IMG/VR virus record: IMGVR_UViG_3300020190_000074
Span: 1-52,734 of that record
Source: a virus
DNA: 52,734 nucleotides
Strand: one strand, 5' to 3'
Each line of letters opens with the position of its first letter. The stretch's first letter is position 1. A program made the position numbers and the translations under genes. Below the pieces are notes generated by a model. The model was not told where the DNA came from, did no database searches, and worked only from the letters and a program-made list of their open reading frames with translations. Shown piece after piece: positions 29,368 through 37,460 of the stretch.

Positions 29368-30546
29368 CTATTTTTTTAAACTGTCAAAGAACTTTTTTGT
29401 CCCTAAATCTCTAATGTTTAAGGCAGCATTTAAATCTCTATTCAAAATTTCACCACAATTTTCACATTTCCAGATTCTATCTTTTAATTCTAAATTTTTA
29501 TTAATTGTCCCACAACAATTACATTTTTTACTTGTTGGTTCAAATCTACCAATTTCAACTAAATATTTTCCACTATTTTTTGTTTTATAACCAATCATAG
29601 TTTTAAATTTACCAAAACCAACATCAATTATACTTCTATTCAATCCAGATTTTTGTTTTACATTTTTACCAGGATTTTCTTTTGTACCTTTACTTGATTT
29701 TGTCATCCCTTTAACATTTAAATCTTCCATACAAATCAAATCATAATTATCTACTAATTTTTTTGATTCGTTATGTAAAAAATTTTCTCTTGTATTAGCT
29801 ACATTTTCATGTATTTTTGAAATGTTTTTTTTTATTTTTTTATAGTTGTTTGACCCTTTTTTTGCTCTTGCTAATTTTCTTTGTAAGACAGTTAGGTGTT
29901 CTTGATTTTTAGTTAAATGTTTTGGATTTTCTATTACTTCGTTATCTGATGTGACAACAAATGCTTTTACCCCCAAATCTATACCAACACTTTTTTTAAC
30001 TTCAACTTTTTTAAAATTATTTGTGTACTCAACCATAATTGAGACATAATATTTATTGTGTTTTTTTGAAATTGTTACGGTTTTGATTTTACCTTCAATA
30101 GGTCTATGATATTTAATTTTAATTAATTTTTCAACCTTTGGTATTTTCAAATAGCCGTCATATGTAATATATAAATTTTTAGAATTTTGCTTTGTACTTG
30201 GTCTTGTTGTAAAACTTTGAGTGGTGTCGGATTCTTTTTTGAATTTTGGGTAACCCCCTTTATTTTTAAAAAAATTTTTATATGCCTTTGATAAGGCCTT
30301 CATTTCATTACAATATATGTTTACATCATATTCGTTTAGAAATGGTGCTTTTACTCTATAATTTTTTATATGATAATTTAATCCAAAATGTGATAAATTT
30401 GATTTACCACCCAACTGATAAATTTGTTTTTCACAATCTAAAGAAACATTATAAACATATCTTCCGGCTTTGAAAGCCCCTTCAAAATATTCTATTTGTT
30501 TCTCTGTTGGGTAAATCCTATATTTATATGCTTTATTTTGTTTCAC
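29368..30546 (-). CDS. TnpB-like compact RuvC nuclease, putative phage miniature Cas12 (type V)
   Basis: The 392-residue protein is a full-length TnpB/OrfB-type nuclease: N-terminal KAYKYRIYPTEKQIEYFEGA, RuvC-I SVGIDLGVKAF (D190), RuvC-II LICMEDLNVKGM (E274), a zinc finger CNCC...CENC (342/345, 361/364) and RuvC-III NRDLNAALNIRDLG (D371). All three catalytic acids are present. TnpB proteins are about 370-420 residues; known Cas12f are usually larger. Here it is followed by a tracr-like RNA and a CRISPR array instead of a transposon end, so it probably uses crRNA guides. The start is GTG at 30546, 4 nt after a promoter -7 box. No tnpA is present. Confidence 0.9.
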   Translation of the reverse strand: MKQNKAYKYRIYPTEKQIEYFEGAFKAGRYVYNVSLDCEKQIYQLGGKSNLSHFGLNYHIKNYRVKAPFLNEYDVNIYCNEMKALSKAYKNFFKNKGGYPKFKKESDTTQSFTTRPSTKQNSKNLYITYDGYLKIPKVEKLIKIKYHRPIEGKIKTVTISKKHNKYYVSIMVEYTNNFKKVEVKKSVGIDLGVKAFVVTSDNEVIENPKHLTKNQEHLTVLQRKLARAKKGSNNYKKIKKNISKIHENVANTRENFLHNESKKLVDNYDLICMEDLNVKGMTKSSKGTKENPGKNVKQKSGLNRSIIDVGFGKFKTMIGYKTKNSGKYLVEIGRFEPTSKKCNCCGTINKNLELKDRIWKCENCGEILNRDLNAALNIRDLGTKKFFDSLKK

Positions 30547-30550
30547 AATA

Positions 30551-30582
30551 CAAATATAGGATTTATTTTTTAATTGGTCAAA
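30551..30582 (-). promoter_or_regulatory. Bacteroidota-type promoter of the TnpB/Cas12-like gene
   Basis: Minus strand: TTTG (30579-30582), 20 nt, TATATTTG (30551-30558), 4 nt, GTG start at 30546. Consensus boxes and spacing are perfect and predict a leaderless mRNA expressed by host RNA polymerase early in infection. The -33 box lies inside the 3' end of the Rad50-like gene. Confidence 0.75.
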
Positions 30583-32948
30583 AGTTTTGAGATATTATTT
30601 TGTTTTGTAATTTTTATCACACAATCTGCCCATTGTGAGACCATAGGATTGTGAGTTATTACAAACACTTTATCAAAGTATTCCTTAATCTTTACAAAAA
30701 ATTCAGACACCATCTCCAAGTTGTCATTACTTATTTTACCAAATACTTCGTCGAATACAATCAGATTGGGTTTTGGTAGAGAACATACTTTACTCAAAAC
30801 TGATCTTAAGGCGAGTGATGCAATTGTTTTTTCATATCCGGACCCACTAACCATTAACTTTTCAACACCAGTATTATTATCTACCTGGATAAACTCAACC
30901 TCGGATTTATCATTAATTCTGATTTCTAATTTGAAGTAACAAGAATCTTCCATCAACCTTTGTAATTCAGAGTTAATAAGTGGCATCATAGTTTTCATAA
31001 TAATTTTACTAACACCATTCTTACCATAACTTTCAAGATACATTTTATAAATCTTATCCTTACTTTCTTCTTCTTTAATTTTTACAATTAAATTTTTGTT
31101 ATTGGTAATCTTTTCCTTATTTGATTTAATTGTATATTCATTTGTGTTAATCTGGTTATTCTTTTCTTTTAAAAGTTTATCATAACTTTCAAGTTTCAAG
31201 TCAGCTTTAATTAACATAGAATCAATCTGGTCGTTTGTTTTAATCTTGTCCTGGACCTCACCCCACCTTTTTAATTTATCTTCAAACCCAGAAATTTTCA
31301 AGTCACAACTTTCAACACTCAAATCATATTTTTCTTTGATAAGTTTGTTTTTCTCATACTCATCAAATTGTCTTTTTGTCTCAACAAATTCTTTTTCTTT
31401 GTTGGTTAAATCCGTCATTAACTTCTCAATAACCTTTTTTTGTTGTGTAAATCCATCAAGTTCAGATATTTTTTGTTGTGTAATTGCTGCGTTCATAAGT
31501 TCAATTCCACAGTGTTCACATTTAATACCACCCTTTACTTCTGACTTTAATTTTTCAATACCAGAAATCTTTGTTTCAAGTTCTATTTTTGAATGGAACT
31601 TAGTTTTATACTCATCTTTTACTTTGTCGTGTTTATCTTCTTCATAAAATTGTTCTGGTTCAACAACCTTTAGTGTTGAAAGTAGGTCAACATAAGATTG
31701 TCTTTCTTTTTTCAAAGTTTCTATTTGTGATTTTGTTGTTTCTGGATTAAGTAAGGCAATTTCTTTATCGATGTCTGAATGTTTCTTTTTTAACATCGAA
31801 TCTCTATAATCTTTTCCTTTTGCTATACCATCCTCAATTTCTTTTACTTCACTTTTAAGAATTTCAATTTGTCCTTCAAGTTCTGTGATTTTACTTTCAA
31901 AAGATTCAATATCTTGTTTTAATTCTTCTGAATTATAGATATTTGATAATTTTGACTTACTAAATGATGAATAAATTTCTTTTGCAACTTCTTCCTTTTT
32001 CTTTAAAAATTCAAGACCCATAAATCTTGAAAGAACTTGTCCTCTGGCTGTTGGTTTTGCTTCTAATAATTCTTCTAGGTTTGTTGCCGTTGTAAGAATT
32101 GTCATTAAGAAATCTTCCTTGGTCCCAATTGAACTTTTAATGAAGGCTTCAGTTTCTCTTCTTTGTTCTCCGGTAAAGTTCTGTAAAGAACCATCGTGTA
32201 GTTTTTTAAAGAAATCAAGTTCTGTTTTAACATTCCATTCACCTTTCTTTGATTTTTTTCTTTCAATTTTTCTTAAAATTATATAATCTTCACCATCAAT
32301 TGTGATTTCACCTTTAACAACAACCTCATCTTTATCAGAAAATCTATTAAAAACTTCTTCAGCTTTTGATGTCTTTGTTGTTTCATTGAAGAACAAGAAC
32401 ATTAGTAAATCCACCGTAAGAACCGTCTTGCCACCAAAGTTTGGTGGGTCCGATTCAACAACAACAATTCCATTCAACTTGTCAAAATCAAGTCGTTGGT
32501 TTTCGCCATATGATAAGAAGTTGGAGAACTCAATGTTTCTTATGTACCACTTTTTAAACTGTGTTGTTTCAGAATCATCTTCTTTCATTTTATTCTCAAC
32601 CATTTTATTCAAATCAAGAATTTCTGTAAGATGTTCTCCATACCCTTTGGATTCCAAAAATTTCTTTAACAAATCAAGTTGATAGTTAACGTCAGTTATG
32701 TTCATTGATACATCAACTGTTTGCATAGTTTCTGTGTCAACATTTTTTACTTTTGTAACAACATTAACATTTGTAGTGTTATACTTTTTTTGAAAGTAGT
32801 GTTTAACACTCTTCATTTTGTCTTGTGTGAAATTTTCTTGTAGGTCTTCCCACACCACCTGGATAGATGGGTTTTCAAACTTTGAAAAATCCAAATCTTT
32901 TATCATAATATTGTAATTGTATAATTTTGGTGGATTAAATAAATCCAT
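30570..32948 (-). CDS. Rad50/SbcC-like recombination ATPase (T4 gp46 type)
   Basis: The 792-residue protein has an SMC-like ATPase head split by a long coiled coil. The P-loop is unusual (ESDPPNFGGKTVLTVDLLMF: GGKT in place of GxGKS). A zinc hook, GIKCEHCGIELM, lies in the middle of the coiled coil. The C-terminal head has the signature LMVSGSGYEKTIASLALRS and Walker B PNLIVFDEVFG. With the Mre11-like partner at 34278 it should process DNA ends for recombination-dependent replication. About 125 residues precede the usual start of the head, an extension not seen in T4 gp46. The gene ends 24 bases before the nuclease start. Confidence 0.92.
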   Translation of the reverse strand: MDLFNPPKLYNYNIMIKDLDFSKFENPSIQVVWEDLQENFTQDKMKSVKHYFQKKYNTTNVNVVTKVKNVDTETMQTVDVSMNITDVNYQLDLLKKFLESKGYGEHLTEILDLNKMVENKMKEDDSETTQFKKWYIRNIEFSNFLSYGENQRLDFDKLNGIVVVESDPPNFGGKTVLTVDLLMFLFFNETTKTSKAEEVFNRFSDKDEVVVKGEITIDGEDYIILRKIERKKSKKGEWNVKTELDFFKKLHDGSLQNFTGEQRRETEAFIKSSIGTKEDFLMTILTTATNLEELLEAKPTARGQVLSRFMGLEFLKKKEEVAKEIYSSFSKSKLSNIYNSEELKQDIESFESKITELEGQIEILKSEVKEIEDGIAKGKDYRDSMLKKKHSDIDKEIALLNPETTKSQIETLKKERQSYVDLLSTLKVVEPEQFYEEDKHDKVKDEYKTKFHSKIELETKISGIEKLKSEVKGGIKCEHCGIELMNAAITQQKISELDGFTQQKKVIEKLMTDLTNKEKEFVETKRQFDEYEKNKLIKEKYDLSVESCDLKISGFEDKLKRWGEVQDKIKTNDQIDSMLIKADLKLESYDKLLKEKNNQINTNEYTIKSNKEKITNNKNLIVKIKEEESKDKIYKMYLESYGKNGVSKIIMKTMMPLINSELQRLMEDSCYFKLEIRINDKSEVEFIQVDNNTGVEKLMVSGSGYEKTIASLALRSVLSKVCSLPKPNLIVFDEVFGKISNDNLEMVSEFFVKIKEYFDKVFVITHNPMVSQWADCVIKITKQNNISKLLTN

Positions 32949-32951
32949 ATT

Positions 32952-33275
32952 TTATTTTTCTGATTCAGAAATTTGGTCTTCAACTTGTGGTTCTATTCTA
33001 TCTTCAATTGAAAATCCACTACTATCAAATTGTGCTTCAAACATTTGAGTATTTTCTTCCTTAAATTCAACAATAGAATTCAACTCTACATCATTAACAA
33101 TACTAAACGGAACTTCTTGTTCGCCAACCGAAACGTTAAGACTTTCAGCTTCTTGTTGTTCTGCCATTTGTTTCATCATTTTATTTAACGCATTCTGCAT
33201 TGCATATCTTTCTTGTGTAATTCTTCTGTTTCGTTTTGCAACCTTTGCTCGGTGCTCTTTAGCTTTTTTTCCCAT
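32952..33275 (-). CDS. Hypothetical protein, 107 aa
   Basis: The N-terminus is very basic (MGKKAKEHRAKVAKRNRRIT) and helical, followed by a Met/Gln-rich helix (MQNALNKMMKQMAEQQEAES), then an acidic C-terminal half without motifs. A charge-split protein of this kind often binds nucleic acid at one end. It lies between the Rad50-like gene and a membrane protein gene with gaps of 3 and 12 bases, so it is part of the recombination operon. No family is recognised. Confidence 0.72.
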   Translation of the reverse strand: MGKKAKEHRAKVAKRNRRITQERYAMQNALNKMMKQMAEQQEAESLNVSVGEQEVPFSIVNDVELNSIVEFKEENTQMFEAQFDSSGFSIEDRIEPQVEDQISESEK

Positions 33276-33287
33276 TTTTATTTATAT

Positions 33288-33683
33288 TTAATCGTTTAAA
33301 ATTTCTTGTTCAGTTTCTGGTTCTTCGTAGTGTTGGACTTTTTGTGGTCTATTTTCTTCAAACCATTCAATTATTGAATTTATCGCCCAGACAGATCCGG
33401 CCGATAACATTCCATCAAAAAATACGGAAACATATTCATTAAGTCCAATAAAATTATGAATAGGTGAAAAGAAAGTTAATGATAGAAAAAAACCAACCCA
33501 TGTTGATGTACATAACATACATTGTATCAATTCTGAAATAAATTTTCCAAGACCATTAAAAGCCATGTAGTCACTATTACCCCAATTATGGATTGATTGT
33601 CTTAATCCGTTAAAAATTGATCCGTAGACCAGAATGGTTGTCATTCCATATGCAACCAACATAAAAATTACTAATTGTATCAT
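33288..33683 (-). CDS. Multi-span membrane protein with CxxCxSxWVG motif (DUF1360-like)
   Basis: The 131-residue protein has hydrophobic spans at residues 1-25 (MIQLVIFMLVAYGMTTILVY), about 52-75 and about 90-110. The middle contains LIQCMLCTSTWVGFFLSLTF, matching the Cys-x-x-Cys-x-x-x-W-V/G motif of DUF1360-type membrane proteins found in phages and bacteria. Function is not known. The acidic, charged C-terminus (EENRPQKVQHYEEPETEQE) faces the cytoplasm by the positive-inside rule. It overlaps the coiled-coil gene by 4 bases. Confidence 0.7.
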   Translation of the reverse strand: MIQLVIFMLVAYGMTTILVYGSIFNGLRQSIHNWGNSDYMAFNGLGKFISELIQCMLCTSTWVGFFLSLTFFSPIHNFIGLNEYVSVFFDGMLSAGSVWAINSIIEWFEENRPQKVQHYEEPETEQEILND

Positions 33684-34321
33684 AATGTATCATTTAAATT
33701 TGAACCTCTCAAGAATACTGCATTTAATTTATTTTGTCTAGTATTTTGTAGGTCCTGGTTTATTTTTGTTAATTCTTTTATTTTATCATTTTTTTCCGTG
33801 AGTTCCTTTCTCAATTTTTGAAGTGTTTCCTGGAGCATTTTTTCATTGCTGTCGTCTAACTTAATGTCTAAACTTTGTCTAAATTCATCTAATTCTTTAT
33901 CCTTTTTAGATATTTCATCTTCCAACCTGGCGATTTTTTCACCAAGTTCATTTTCATTACTTTTATCATAAACAGTAACTACTTTTTCTACAATTTTTTC
34001 AACTGGAACTTCTTTAATTATTTCTTTTTCAACAATAACTTCCTTTATAACCTCAATAGGAACTTCAACCCGTTTTTCAATAATAACTTCCTTTATTAAT
34101 TGTTTTTCATCAATAACATCAGTTTTTAAGTCATTTTTACCCTCATTAAGTGTTTCTCCTAATAATCCGTATTTTTTTATATCAAAACCTTGTTTAAAAC
34201 ATTTATATATAAAACCATCAATGTCTTTAATTTTATTTTCAGAACAAAATGCCGACACTGTCTGCATTATCTTTTCATTAAAGATTTTTGAGTAATTCGG
34301 TTCCATTTTCAATATCGTCAA
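33680..34321 (-). CDS. Coiled-coil protein with repeated Val/Glu/Lys/Pro motif
   Basis: The 213-residue protein has a helical N-terminal domain, a central low-complexity stretch (residues about 78-118) built of VEVPIEVIKEV-like units (EKRVEVPIEVIKEVIVEKEI, then IKEVPVEKIVEKVVTV) and a long C-terminal coiled coil (residues about 125-200). The repeats resemble linker stretches found in phage and bacterial filament-associated proteins. It overlaps the Mre11-like gene by 44 bases; a second in-frame ATG at 34306 would shorten the overlap and is an equally good start. Function unknown. Confidence 0.72.
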   Translation of the reverse strand: MTILKMEPNYSKIFNEKIMQTVSAFCSENKIKDIDGFIYKCFKQGFDIKKYGLLGETLNEGKNDLKTDVIDEKQLIKEVIIEKRVEVPIEVIKEVIVEKEIIKEVPVEKIVEKVVTVYDKSNENELGEKIARLEDEISKKDKELDEFRQSLDIKLDDSNEKMLQETLQKLRKELTEKNDKIKELTKINQDLQNTRQNKLNAVFLRGSNLNDTL

Positions 34322-35057
34322 ATGAATTTATTGAGAATTTTAGAAATGGTCTTGGGTTTTCAAGATCGGTATATGTATATTCCTTGGTTTCGAAATCATA
34401 AATTCCGAACCCGTGGTTTCTAATACTTTCACCTATGTTCTGTTGAATTGGTGATCCAATCATATATCCTTTACCTGTTTTGAATTTAAATTCCTGTCTT
34501 TTATGAATATCACCACATAATACAATATCAAGTCCGTTGAACTTTTCAACATCATATGCTTCTTCACCAAAGTCAAACCCTAAATCCGTTTTCATGCCTT
34601 GGATTGGTCCGTGAAATAAACCAACTTTAATACCTGTTGCAACATTCAAATCTGGTGGAATATTACCCTGGTATTGTGAATAAACACACCAACTAACATT
34701 TTCATCTTCATAAACACCTCTATCTCTATAATAGACAATATTTTTGTTATTTAATGAATTAATTATTGGTGTTAAGGTATCCAGCCTATCTAAATTATTT
34801 ATGAGTGCGTCGTGGTTCCCTGGGATGATAATTGTTTTTGTGATTTTGGAACATTCGGTCAATACCCAACTTACAATTTCTATTAATTCAGGACTAACAG
34901 TGTTTTTTGAATGAACGAGGTCTCCAGTAAATACAATTCTATCTGGTTCAATCTCTCTCCATTGATTGAGTGCATCTTCCATAATTGACCTATAAAGGTC
35001 GTGGTCTTTAAATAATCTGATATGAAGATCAGAGAAATGACAAATGGTTTTGATCAT
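34278..35057 (-). CDS. Mre11/SbcD-like nuclease (T4 gp47 type)
   Basis: The 259-residue protein has the phosphoesterase motifs of Mre11/SbcD: FSDLHIRLFKD (D-x-H near residue 9), RIVFTGDLVHSKN (GD), TIIIPGNHDALINN (GNHD), KVGLFHGPIQG (GH region) and CGDIHKRQEF (GDIH), then the cap region GSPIQQNIGES. It forms the nuclease subunit with the Rad50-like ATPase. It lacks the C-terminal domains of bacterial SbcD and is shorter than T4 gp47 (about 340). It starts close to a plus-strand homing endonuclease gene inserted upstream. Confidence 0.92.
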   Translation of the reverse strand: MIKTICHFSDLHIRLFKDHDLYRSIMEDALNQWREIEPDRIVFTGDLVHSKNTVSPELIEIVSWVLTECSKITKTIIIPGNHDALINNLDRLDTLTPIINSLNNKNIVYYRDRGVYEDENVSWCVYSQYQGNIPPDLNVATGIKVGLFHGPIQGMKTDLGFDFGEEAYDVEKFNGLDIVLCGDIHKRQEFKFKTGKGYMIGSPIQQNIGESIRNHGFGIYDFETKEYTYTDLENPRPFLKFSINSFDDIENGTELLKNL

Positions 35058-35115
35058 ATTGTTTGTTTTTTTAAAAAATATACAAAATATTTTAATTTTT
35101 CAATACTTAAAAGAT

Positions 35116-35991
35116 ATGTATATATATAAATGTATTAATATTTTTATTATAAAAAAAAATACTTGGACTAATGAAGAAATTGAATTTTTAAAGGTAAATT
35201 ACCCAATAAAAGGTGTTGATTTTTGTGTTGATAATTTAAATTACACAAAATCTAAAATATTTGCAATGACTCACAAACTAAAACTTAAAATGTTACCTAA
35301 CATTAAGAAAAAATATACGGGTAAACCAAACAATCTATGCAATGTAAATCCTTCAAAATTTGAAAATATTGTTGATAAAGATGTTTCTTATTTCCTTGGT
35401 TTGTTATGGGCTGATGGTCATATAATACATTACAAAAGAAATTACCATATTGTTTTAACTATGTTAGAAGATGATATTATGAATATTAAATGGATTTTAG
35501 ATAAAGTTGGTAAATGGAACTATAATAAAATTAAAAAAGGGTCAGAAAACTGGAAAAATCAGATTCGGATTACAACAAACAATAAGAGAATATACGATAT
35601 ATTATATAAATATGATTTTACTAAAAAATCAAAGTTTTCACCAGAAAAGTTGTTAAATTCTATACCTAATGAACTACATAGTTACTTTTATTTGGGACTC
35701 ATAGATGGTGATGGTTGTTTTTACATCGGTAGAACAAAAAAATCAACAGTAAGACAATTTTCAATTTCATCAACCTACGAACAAGATTGGTCTTATCTTG
35801 AAAAATTGTTTAATTCAATGGATATCAAATTTTCTATTAATAGGTATAATAGGAAATCTGGTAGTTCTTATTCTTTTATTAGAGTTTCAAATAAAAAAGA
35901 CATTACAAAAATTGGTGAATATATCTATAAAGATATTGATAGATTTGGTTTAGATAGAAAGTTTTTTAAGTACAACCAAATAATTTCATAA
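35116..35991 (+). CDS. LAGLIDADG homing endonuclease
   Basis: The product (291 residues from ATG 35116) has two LAGLIDADG helices: VSYFLGLLWADGHII (near residue 95) and SYFYLGLIDGDGCFYIGR (near residue 200), each with the catalytic acidic residue. The N-terminus TWTNEEIEFLKVNYPIKG is a SANT/HTH-like DNA-binding segment found in phage homing nucleases. Start at 35116 rather than 35044, because the earlier part overlaps the Mre11-like gene's start region. It is the only plus-strand gene between 25.7 and 39 kb and lies in the recombination region, as expected of a free-standing mobile gene. Its target is unknown. Confidence 0.92.
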   Translation: MYIYKCINIFIIKKNTWTNEEIEFLKVNYPIKGVDFCVDNLNYTKSKIFAMTHKLKLKMLPNIKKKYTGKPNNLCNVNPSKFENIVDKDVSYFLGLLWADGHIIHYKRNYHIVLTMLEDDIMNIKWILDKVGKWNYNKIKKGSENWKNQIRITTNNKRIYDILYKYDFTKKSKFSPEKLLNSIPNELHSYFYLGLIDGDGCFYIGRTKKSTVRQFSISSTYEQDWSYLEKLFNSMDIKFSINRYNRKSGSSYSFIRVSNKKDITKIGEYIYKDIDRFGLDRKFFKYNQIIS

Positions 35992-35994
35992 ATT

Positions 35995-36234
35995 TTACAT
36001 TACAATTTTTGGTGGTGTTCCTAAATCATCGTATCCATCTTCCTTGAATGGGTTTGGTGGTACAGGTACTGGTTCAAATCTGGGCGGAGCAATTGTTCTT
36101 GGATTTGAAAAAAATGGATCAACATCTTTGACTATATTCATTTTTTCAACTATAGGTGTGATGTCTATGTTTTTGTTTTCAAGTTTACCGTACAAGTAAC
36201 CTTCTAACCAGGCAAAAAATTCTTTGTGTGTCAT
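35995..36234 (-). CDS. 79-residue hypothetical protein with Pro-rich tail
   Basis: The product starts with a helical domain (MTHKEFFAWLEGYLYGKLEN) and ends in a Pro-rich, flexible tail (APPRFEPVPVPPNPFKEDG). Small phage proteins of this build are common but uncharacterised. The start overlaps the stop of the 61-codon frame upstream by 4 bases. It is convergent with the homing endonuclease, with 3 bases between the stops. No function can be read. Confidence 0.7.
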   Translation of the reverse strand: MTHKEFFAWLEGYLYGKLENKNIDITPIVEKMNIVKDVDPFFSNPRTIAPPRFEPVPVPPNPFKEDGYDDLGTPPKIVM

Positions 36235-36377
36235 ACTAATTCTCTATTATAAAGATTTACTAAAATAATTCTTGCGAATTTAAAATCTTTAGCTTTATTT
36301 AATTTTAATCCATAAGCAAGTGCTACACTTTTAAGGTGTGGATATGCTTCACTTATTGTCATTTTTCCTATTTCCAT
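36231..36377 (-). CDS. 48-residue hypothetical protein
   Basis: I start it at the ATG at 36377 (MEIGKMTISEAYPHLKSVAL), because an earlier ATG at 36416 would overlap the zinc-ribbon gene by 38 bases, while 36377 begins one base after that gene's stop. The product is a small helical protein (YGLKLNKAKDFKFARIILVN). It overlaps the next gene by 4 bases. Function unknown. Confidence 0.6.
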   Translation of the reverse strand: MEIGKMTISEAYPHLKSVALAYGLKLNKAKDFKFARIILVNLYNRELV

Positions 36378-36378
36378 A

Positions 36379-36591
36379 TTAATCAAATAATTCAAATTCT
36401 TCATTAACAAATCCACAGTTGTTACACATATAAGTTGGAAATGGGACTATGGTATCTTCATGACTTCCGGTTAATAGTTTTGGTACTTTCTTCAATAATA
36501 CAACTTCTTTAAAATACTTTGATTTACATTCTGTGCATTGAATTGTTTCTTGTTCTCTTAAATTGATTTTTGGTTTAATAATGTCTTCCAT
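36379..36591 (-). CDS. 70-residue zinc-ribbon protein
   Basis: The product has two CxxC pairs, IQCTECKSKYFKE and YMCNNCGFVNEE, about 33 residues apart, forming a standard zinc ribbon. Such small ribbons occur in transcription factors and in phage T4-like nucleic-acid-binding proteins. The first part is basic and the last part (EEFELFD) acidic, so it may contact RNA polymerase. It follows the RecB-like nuclease gene with a 5-base gap, indicating an operon with the primase. Confidence 0.78.
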   Translation of the reverse strand: MEDIIKPKINLREQETIQCTECKSKYFKEVVLLKKVPKLLTGSHEDTIVPFPTYMCNNCGFVNEEFELFD

Positions 36592-36596
36592 TTTAT

Positions 36597-37460
36597 TTAT
36601 TTTTTAAGCTTATTAAGCATTGGTCTTATATTCATATTAAGTATAGTATTTATTGTGGATTTATCAACTCTGTATTCAACATATTCACGGTCTTCTGTTA
36701 ATCTAACAATAATGCAACCAAATAATTTTATATTTTCGTATTTTGAACCTTCAAGCATTTTAAGAAGTAATTTACCATATAATGGAAGTTGTGTTTTATA
36801 GTGACCTAAAGCATTATTTGGTAAGTATTCAAATGGTGATCTCATAGGTTTAATGTACTTTTGGACTATGAAGTTTTTTTCCTGGTTTGTTTTCCAGTCT
36901 GTGATTAATAATCCTATCTCACCACTTGTTCCGACCACTAACCAAACCTTATCTGGTTGTCCGGTATAACCAAGTTCTGGATGTCCCAAAACAATTTCAG
37001 TATCAATTAAAACACAACCCCTCTGTTTTAATAATTCAACATAGTTTTTTCCAGCAACAATCATTGTGTCACTTATAACAATTTGTTCTGCGTCACACTC
37101 AAATATTGGTTGTCTTAATTGTTTATTAACCTGGAACACTTTTAGGGTGTGGTCTTCTAAAAAATAATGAACTCTGGACCCCATATTTGTTGATCTTGTT
37201 CCTTTTTCCGCCCATTCAGCAAGTAGTTTTTCTGTTTCATCTGGGTCACCACCAGACATTTCAAAAGCTTTTTTTTCTGATGGAAACTCATCATAAAAAA
37301 GTTTCATTACCTTTGATACTGAAGGAAAATTAGAGTGTAATTTACCATCCAAATCAAGCATTGTGTATTTGTGTGTATCTTCTTCAAAAGTTAATTGTAC
37401 CTCTTTTCGTCTTTTGGATAAGATATCTCTTATTTCTTGTGCTACTTTATATAAATCCAT
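36597..37460 (-). CDS. PD-(D/E)XK nuclease, RecB/Cas4-fold exonuclease
   Basis: The 287-residue protein has the RecB-type nuclease pattern: FPSVSKVMKLFYDEFPSEKK, then MGSRVHYFLEDH (G-x-x-x-H), an E-containing strand DTEIVLGHPELGYTGQPDKV (motif with D169-type acid), LLITDWKTNQ (D-x-K) and KTQLPLYGKLLL (Q-x-x-x-Y). It should be a metal-dependent 5'-3' or 3'-5' exonuclease acting with the recombination or primase system. It has no iron-sulphur cysteines, so it is not a Cas4 adaptation enzyme. Its start overlaps the primase stop by 1 base. Confidence 0.87.
   Translation of the reverse strand: MDLYKVAQEIRDILSKRRKEVQLTFEEDTHKYTMLDLDGKLHSNFPSVSKVMKLFYDEFPSEKKAFEMSGGDPDETEKLLAEWAEKGTRSTNMGSRVHYFLEDHTLKVFQVNKQLRQPIFECDAEQIVISDTMIVAGKNYVELLKQRGCVLIDTEIVLGHPELGYTGQPDKVWLVVGTSGEIGLLITDWKTNQEKNFIVQKYIKPMRSPFEYLPNNALGHYKTQLPLYGKLLLKMLEGSKYENIKLFGCIIVRLTEDREYVEYRVDKSTINTILNMNIRPMLNKLKK

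Noticed and set aside
29368-30546. Reading the nuclease as an ordinary IS605/IS200 transposon
   Set aside because: No TnpA, no terminal hairpins and no target duplication are visible. The place of the right end is taken by the tracr-like region and array, and the gene has a host-type promoter.
36597-37460. RecB-like nuclease as Cas4 for spacer uptake
   Set aside because: It lacks the iron-sulphur cysteines of Cas4, lies 6 kb from the array and is coupled to the primase, so it fits replication.
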